A stretch of 64,000 nucleotides of DNA from Phlegmacium glaucopus. Lineage: Eukaryota > Basidiomycota > Agaricomycetes > Agaricales > Cortinariaceae. A program made the translations under genes and the position numbers. The notes under the pieces are model-generated. The model worked only from the letters and a program-made list of their open reading frames with translations. It was not told the DNA's origin and made no database searches. Shown in pieces: positions 59,518 to 64,000 of the stretch (position 1 is the first letter of the stretch; the number at the start of each line of letters is the position of its first letter). The stretch lies in the NCBI GenBank assembly GCA_015039465.1, contig MU130626.1:119363-183362 (forward strand), read 5' to 3'.

Positions 59518-60382
59518 TTACTTCTGAATGGAACTGCCTTTTTTGTGTGATTTCTTATTAGAACCACTTCCACCTTCACCTCTATCCTTATTGCCCACAT
59601 CAACATCTATCATCCTCTGCTTCCCCTTTTGCAATGATCTGGTCACAGACTTATGAGGAGGAGAAGGAGTGACTTCGTTTGAAACTAATGTCCCACTATT
59701 ACTCAGCCAGAGAGTAAGATCTGAGTGAAGATAATGACCCTTATCCACTCCCCAGACCTCTAAATCACTAGGATCTTTATCATCTGTATCCCTTTCCAAC
59801 CAGTCTACCATCTGAGGATAACAACCAACCTTTTTGAAGTTAGGTTGGACAGGCTTATACCAAGATGATTTGCTAATCAAGATCTCAGCAATCTCAGTGG
59901 TTTGTGGGGTCTTCCCAGGCCACTTGACTTTTGTATGTTTCATAAGAGCAATGTTTATAGCCTTGTATTGTTTCCAGCTCATTCGCAAGGAATTGTCTGA
60001 TTTTTTGGCAAGATCAAGGTCAATTTTTAAGATATTCACCATCGCAAGTTGGTGGGTAGTGAGAAAAGAGCCGCCAGAGGGGTCAGGAGTTTCAGAACGT
60101 GAAGCGGGAACTGAAGTAGGAACTGAAGGAATGGAAGGAGCAAGAAGAGATCCAGGAACAGAATTGGAAGGAGCAAGAGATTCTGGAACATAGGATTGAA
60201 GAGAGTTTCCAAAAGAACTCTATGCTAATATTCAACAGTGAAATTAATATAGAAGGGAATTGGCTTACAATTAACAGTCGGCTTATCTTTTGACCATTCT
60301 CAATCATCCAGTCAAGACTTTCATTTTGTTTTACTGCTTGTTCATAACAGCCTTTCACCCCATACATCTTGGACTCTAACAA
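59518..60382 (-). CDS. Transposon-associated protein, 5' end probably lost
   Basis: Two minus-strand exons: 60269 up to at least 60367 (MYGVKGCYEQAVKQNESLDW..), 50-bp intron with GTAAGC donor, then 59518-60219 (233 codons plus stop), in one open frame. The middle is a Ser/Pro linker (APSNSVPGSLLAPSIPSVP). A conserved-looking part follows (MVNILKIDLDLAKKSDNSLR, INIALMKHTKVKWPGK, WYKPVQPNFKK, GCYPQMVDWLERD), and a basic tail ends KKSHKKGSSIQK. The frame stays open upstream of the first ATG and then meets family X at about 60400, so the N-terminus is likely truncated. Lies just upstream of, and in line with, the KDZ-associated gene; possibly an accessory gene of that transposon. Confidence 0.55.
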
Positions 60383-60409
60383 ACACCTGGTATAAATTGT
60401 TGTGTGTGT

Positions 60410-61500
60410 TAATATATAACAACAACCAGAGGGAACTGGACCAGACTTTAGGTCAGAATATCCCCCTGTGTTCGTTTAGGGAAGGTATAACCAGAGACTG
60501 GTAAGCACACTTGGTTAGAAGAGCATAGAGGAGGATGAGGATGAAGATCTTGGAAGATGAATGAGGTAGAGGATGAGGATGAGGATGGGTAAGAAAGAGT
60601 CGTAAGAAAGAGTCTTCAGTAAGACTATAGCGGTTGACAGTAGAGGACAGTGACAGTAAGGGACTGAAAAAGCGAACTTAGAGGGAGGAATTCACTGGAA
60701 TTCCACTGAGAGGATGACTGTTGGGGAGTAAGAATGAATTGAGGTGAACTACCTATCCTGGTACAAAAGAGCAGTATTTATACCCTAAGGATGAGGCTAT
60801 GTAGAACAATAAAAAGAAAGAAGTATGCGCTGTCAAAGGAAGAAAGATAAAGAGAGGACAGCTGCAAGAAGAAAAGAACAATGGAAAAGAAGAAGGAACA
60901 ATAAAAAAATCTGTAAAGTGTCAAAGTGCGAGAGAAAAGAAAAGAAGGCAGTGTACATAGTCCAATAGCAAAAATATATCAACTCCATAGGCGTGGTCAT
61001 GTCAAAAATGTGAAAGGTCCTGAGTCAACACTTGAAAGGTGCAGCCTTGTTCCTGAGAAAACACTACTTGCACATGATCCCATGTCACGCAGCCTTGATA
61101 ACACTTGACACACTGCGAGAATAATCCTCTGCTGCTGATTCATCTGCAACTCCTGCTTAGTTGTGATCCTCCTGGACTTCCTAAGTTGTCATAAAGAGGG
61201 TGGGAAGGCTTCATGTACCACATGAATGATGGTTTTGGCAGTGAATGATAAGATAAGAGGTAGATAATCGAGGATAGGGGACTGAGTGAGATCCAGGAGC
61301 GAGGGATGGCAAGATAGATGGCTGAGGGGAAGACTTGTGGGTCCATAGCCACAACAACAATGACAAAGCCTTTTACATAATGGGAGATGTAATTGATGTG
61401 TCCATAAAGGGGCCGTTCTTGAAATGATGGACCAAAGATACGATCAAACGCGAGCCGATGACCGATGCAAATAGTGGATTGATCGCTTTGTTGGATCACT
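60410..61500 (-). repeat. Repeat family X, copy 3
   Basis: Same as copies at 46268 and 54290. Its start is TGTTGTGTGTGTTAATATAT-like on the plus strand, ending near the conserved GATTGATCGCTTTGTTG at 61480. Polypurine tracts and a TATAAATA-like element (inverse orientation) suggest LTR-type sequence. The open frame at 61140-61658 spans its boundary and is not taken as a gene. Confidence 0.75.
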
Positions 61501-63223
61501 AACCAAGGAACAAATAGATGGTAGATGCTTAGGAGCATGTCAATAGTGAAAATGATGGAGAGCATAGTGTGAGACATTGAGAGTATGATGAGCGATGAGG
61601 GTGATAACGTTGAACGAATGATTTGTCGACCAGGAACGCGATTCAGGGCTGCTTCCAAAATAGGTAAGTGAATTCAAAGTCCGCTTATTTTCATGATGGC
61701 AACTTTTAAGCTTTCTTCTCACGCTACCAATCAGTATTGGTGCTTTTCTTCTTCCTTTTTATTTTTTAAGAGATTTCACAGTTTCACGTTCTCTTTTCTT
61801 CTCTTCCGTCACATGTGTCAGGTTATCGTTTTTATATAGCTGAGGTATCCGCACACCAGTACAGTTTTATACTTTCCAGGACTCAGTTGTGAACTTTCCG
61901 CGTCGGAACAAGGGCTCTTTTTGTGATGAACGGGTACCAGGGTACAGCGCGTCGGAACTATTGTGAACTGTGTGACGCTCTTATTAGGAGACGACGACTA
62001 AGTAGACGTTAAGGACGAATCAGCACTAGGAGGACCTGAAGGATTTAACAGTATTTCTCCCACCCTTCCGAAGTCCATGGCGCACTTACTACCAAAACCG
62101 TCACTTACTATTCTATTCTCCATCTACTCACTCCTATCCCCTGACTCACGCTAGGTCCTCGCTCCATACCGTTCTATCTATCGACTCCTCTTCTGAACAC
62201 CCAGGTATCGGTGTTGTTGTTACTGTTTCGGAAACTGTATTACCCTCTACATCGACTACGCAGGTATTTGCCCGGCAAGAACTTTACTACCTGGTTTCTA
62301 TGCTAGTTTGCGCTCGGCTACTGGCTACGCTTATCATCTAACTAGCGAAACAACTAGTGATCGGTTCCCTGTTTACCTACCATCTACAATTCCTCGTACA
62401 GCTATCACATTTACTATCTGTTGTATCACCTTCTGTAACTCCTATACTACTCGCTACTCCTACAATAGCAACTTGCTTACCAAAACAACTGGTCCTTGCG
62501 CTAAGTCCCGGCGAAGGTTTTATCCATTCGTTTAAGTTTCAGGCGAATAAAAGTACTACCGCTGAAAATTCGAAAGAAGAGTGCGATGGTTAGTCATAAC
62601 CACGCGCTGTTGCGTTCGTTATTGTTGTTGTTACGTACGTTGTCGTTGTTACGTACGTTGTCGTTGTTGTTGCGTACGTTATGTGGCTGTTGCTGTTACG
62701 TACGTTATAACTGTTGCGTGTGTTGTTGTTGTTGTCACTTACGTCACCACTGTGACGATCATCGGAGAGAATGTTTCCATACACCCCGACTCCGGGACCA
62801 TCATAATAGGTGGATGAAATTCACATATAAAAGTACATTATAATCTTCAAAATTACCTACTGGGTTAATGTGGTGGAGCAGGGATACCTAGGAGAGCATG
62901 GTGTCCTCCTGAAAAAGCACCTTTACGGATACCTTTACGGGGTTCAGTACGACTGAAACTCCTACAGTTGTATCTAATGGAACCGGGACAATTCGGTCGT
63001 CAGGAAGTCCGGTTCCAAATGGAGATACAAAGAGGTGAATTAGGTCGACTACAACTGAACCGATATTGATTCGGATACAGTTGACATTGTCAGTTTCGAC
63101 TCTTCTCGAACCCCGGACAAGAACTCCTTTATAGGTGTTTCACCAGAGGATAATTTGCATTCAATTTGGGAGATTAATAATAATAGTAGTAATAATTTTA
63201 TAAGTATCCTCTGGCCATAGCGT
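61501..63223. other. Transposon-derived DNA without recognised gene
   Basis: Contains a repeated pair GCGTCGGAAC/TTGTGAACT near 61900-61960 and, at 62590-62760, GTTGTT/TACGTACGTTGTCGTTGTT low-complexity sequence. Short frames at 62308 and 62581 are composition-driven. Confidence 0.4.
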
Positions 63224-63248
63224 AAAAAAAAAAAAAAAAAAAAAAAAA
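63224..63248. other. Second poly(A) tract of exactly 25 A, probable assembly spacer
   Basis: Twenty-five A between GCGT and GGTTATGG. Same length as the tract at 3933-3957; base composition changes from AT-rich to GTT/GTC-rich across it. Confidence 0.55.
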
Positions 63249-64000
63249 GGTTATGGTCTTTTGCACCGCTGTCACCGGGTTGGCAAGGGTTGTTCTTTGG
63301 GTTCTACCTGCTGCTACCCTTGCTCAGTCTCCTTCTCGGCCGTCGTCCATTTTGTGCGTGATTCCCGTTTCCTGCCGCAGTTTTCTGGTCCATTCACGAC
63401 GAGTGACAGACAAGTTTTGTATGATTGTACCGAAACATAAGCTTATCCTTTTGGAGTCGGGTTTTCCGACGGTTTCTACGTCGTCGTAGTTGTCGTGCTT
63501 GTTGCGAAGGGTCCACTCATTTTGGGTGTTTTTTATATAATCATCGATTGTTACATGATGTCCTGGTTTGTATACGAACTCTCGTCACCGTAACGGCAAC
63601 GGGGAGGAACAGCGAGATAAAGGTGACCCCCACGTGTGCCTGGTGGGGAAAGATAGGTGTCTGGGGAAAGACGGGTCTTTGGTGGGGGAAGGTGGGTCGG
63701 TTGTTGAACAGCAGCTCGTTCGTTGACTCTCCAACGAACACTATCATTGTTACTGAGATGGTTGTTGTTGTTGGTGTTGTTATCACCATTGCTTTTGCTG
63801 TTGTTATCATATTTGTTGGCGTCATTACTACCACTTGTGTCGTCATTGCTGTCGTTGTTGATGTCATTGTTGATGTCATTGTTGATGTTGTTGCTGTCGT
63901 TTGTATTGTTCGTGTCGTTGTTATTGTGTTTGTCGATGCTGCTCCTACCGTCGTTGTCGTTTACGTCGTCATTGTTCTTGGGTGTGTTGTTACTGGTACT
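63249..64000. other. GTT/GTC-rich low-complexity DNA, no gene seen
   Basis: From about 63740 to the window end nearly every triplet is GTT, GTC, ATT or GTG-like (GTTGATGTCATTGTTGATGT repeats near 63860). The minus-strand frame at 63541-63879 is Thr/Met-rich and reflects composition only. Confidence 0.5.

Noticed and set aside
61140..61658. 172-codon minus-strand open frame
   Set aside because: It runs across the boundary of repeat family X, and the homologous part of copy 2 (54974-55186) is open only in a short piece; no family resemblance.

Overview
The window reads as nuclear DNA of an agaricomycete (mushroom-forming basidiomycete). The signs are intron-dense genes with 50-80 bp GT..AG introns, two bacterial-type (trichodiene/protoilludene-like) sesquiterpene synthases, F-box-like genes, KDZ-transposase-associated genes and a chromodomain Ty3/Gypsy element. 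No gene is organellar or bacterial. The sequence is an imperfect assembly: there is one 100-N gap (27666-27765) and two poly(A) tracts of exactly 25 A, the first at the junction of a 700-bp near-identical duplication. These look like joining artefacts.

Layout. 1-9.7 kb is a duplication-rich accessory zone: decayed P-loop GTPase copies (about 250-760 and 9045-9600), an F-box gene (1153-2485), two loci of a secreted protein with HNH-like motifs (2925-4779 and 6074-7180) and a Tc1/mariner-type MITE with TA target duplication (5200-5802). 10-12.7 kb holds a septin-type GTPase with a C-terminal membrane anchor and a second tail-anchored protein. 14.5-16 kb is a decayed dynactin p150 gene on the minus strand. 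16.8-18 kb is sesquiterpene synthase 1 (minus), followed by a mariner remnant. 21-41.6 kb is the conserved core: a proline-rich secreted protein, an Eco1-type cohesin acetyltransferase, ketopantoate hydroxymethyltransferase (panB), a 16-exon GH1 beta-glucosidase with an altered acid/base motif, a small basic protein, the decapping factor Dcp1, sesquiterpene synthase 2 (plus), a second F-box gene, a decayed SGNH esterase and ORC2.

From 41.7 kb to the end the window is nested transposable elements: a MITE with telomere-like internal repeats, a DIRS-like reverse transcriptase remnant split by a small hAT-like MITE, a chromodomain Gypsy element (44713-52540) whose stop codons are mostly TGA, three copies of a 1.1-kb repeat (family X), TTCCAAGG-type arrays, a 276-bp-arm foldback element, a KDZ-associated CxC5-type gene split by a solo LTR with perfect target duplication, and GTT/GTC-rich low-complexity DNA.

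Functionally the core genes are unrelated housekeeping genes. The lineage-specific theme is duplication. The two 348-aa terpene synthases share identical intron positions and exon sizes, lie in opposite orientation about 17 kb apart, and are flanked on the outside by inward-pointing F-box paralogues. This suggests an old inverted segmental duplication. No P450, transporter or other obvious tailoring gene lies beside either synthase.
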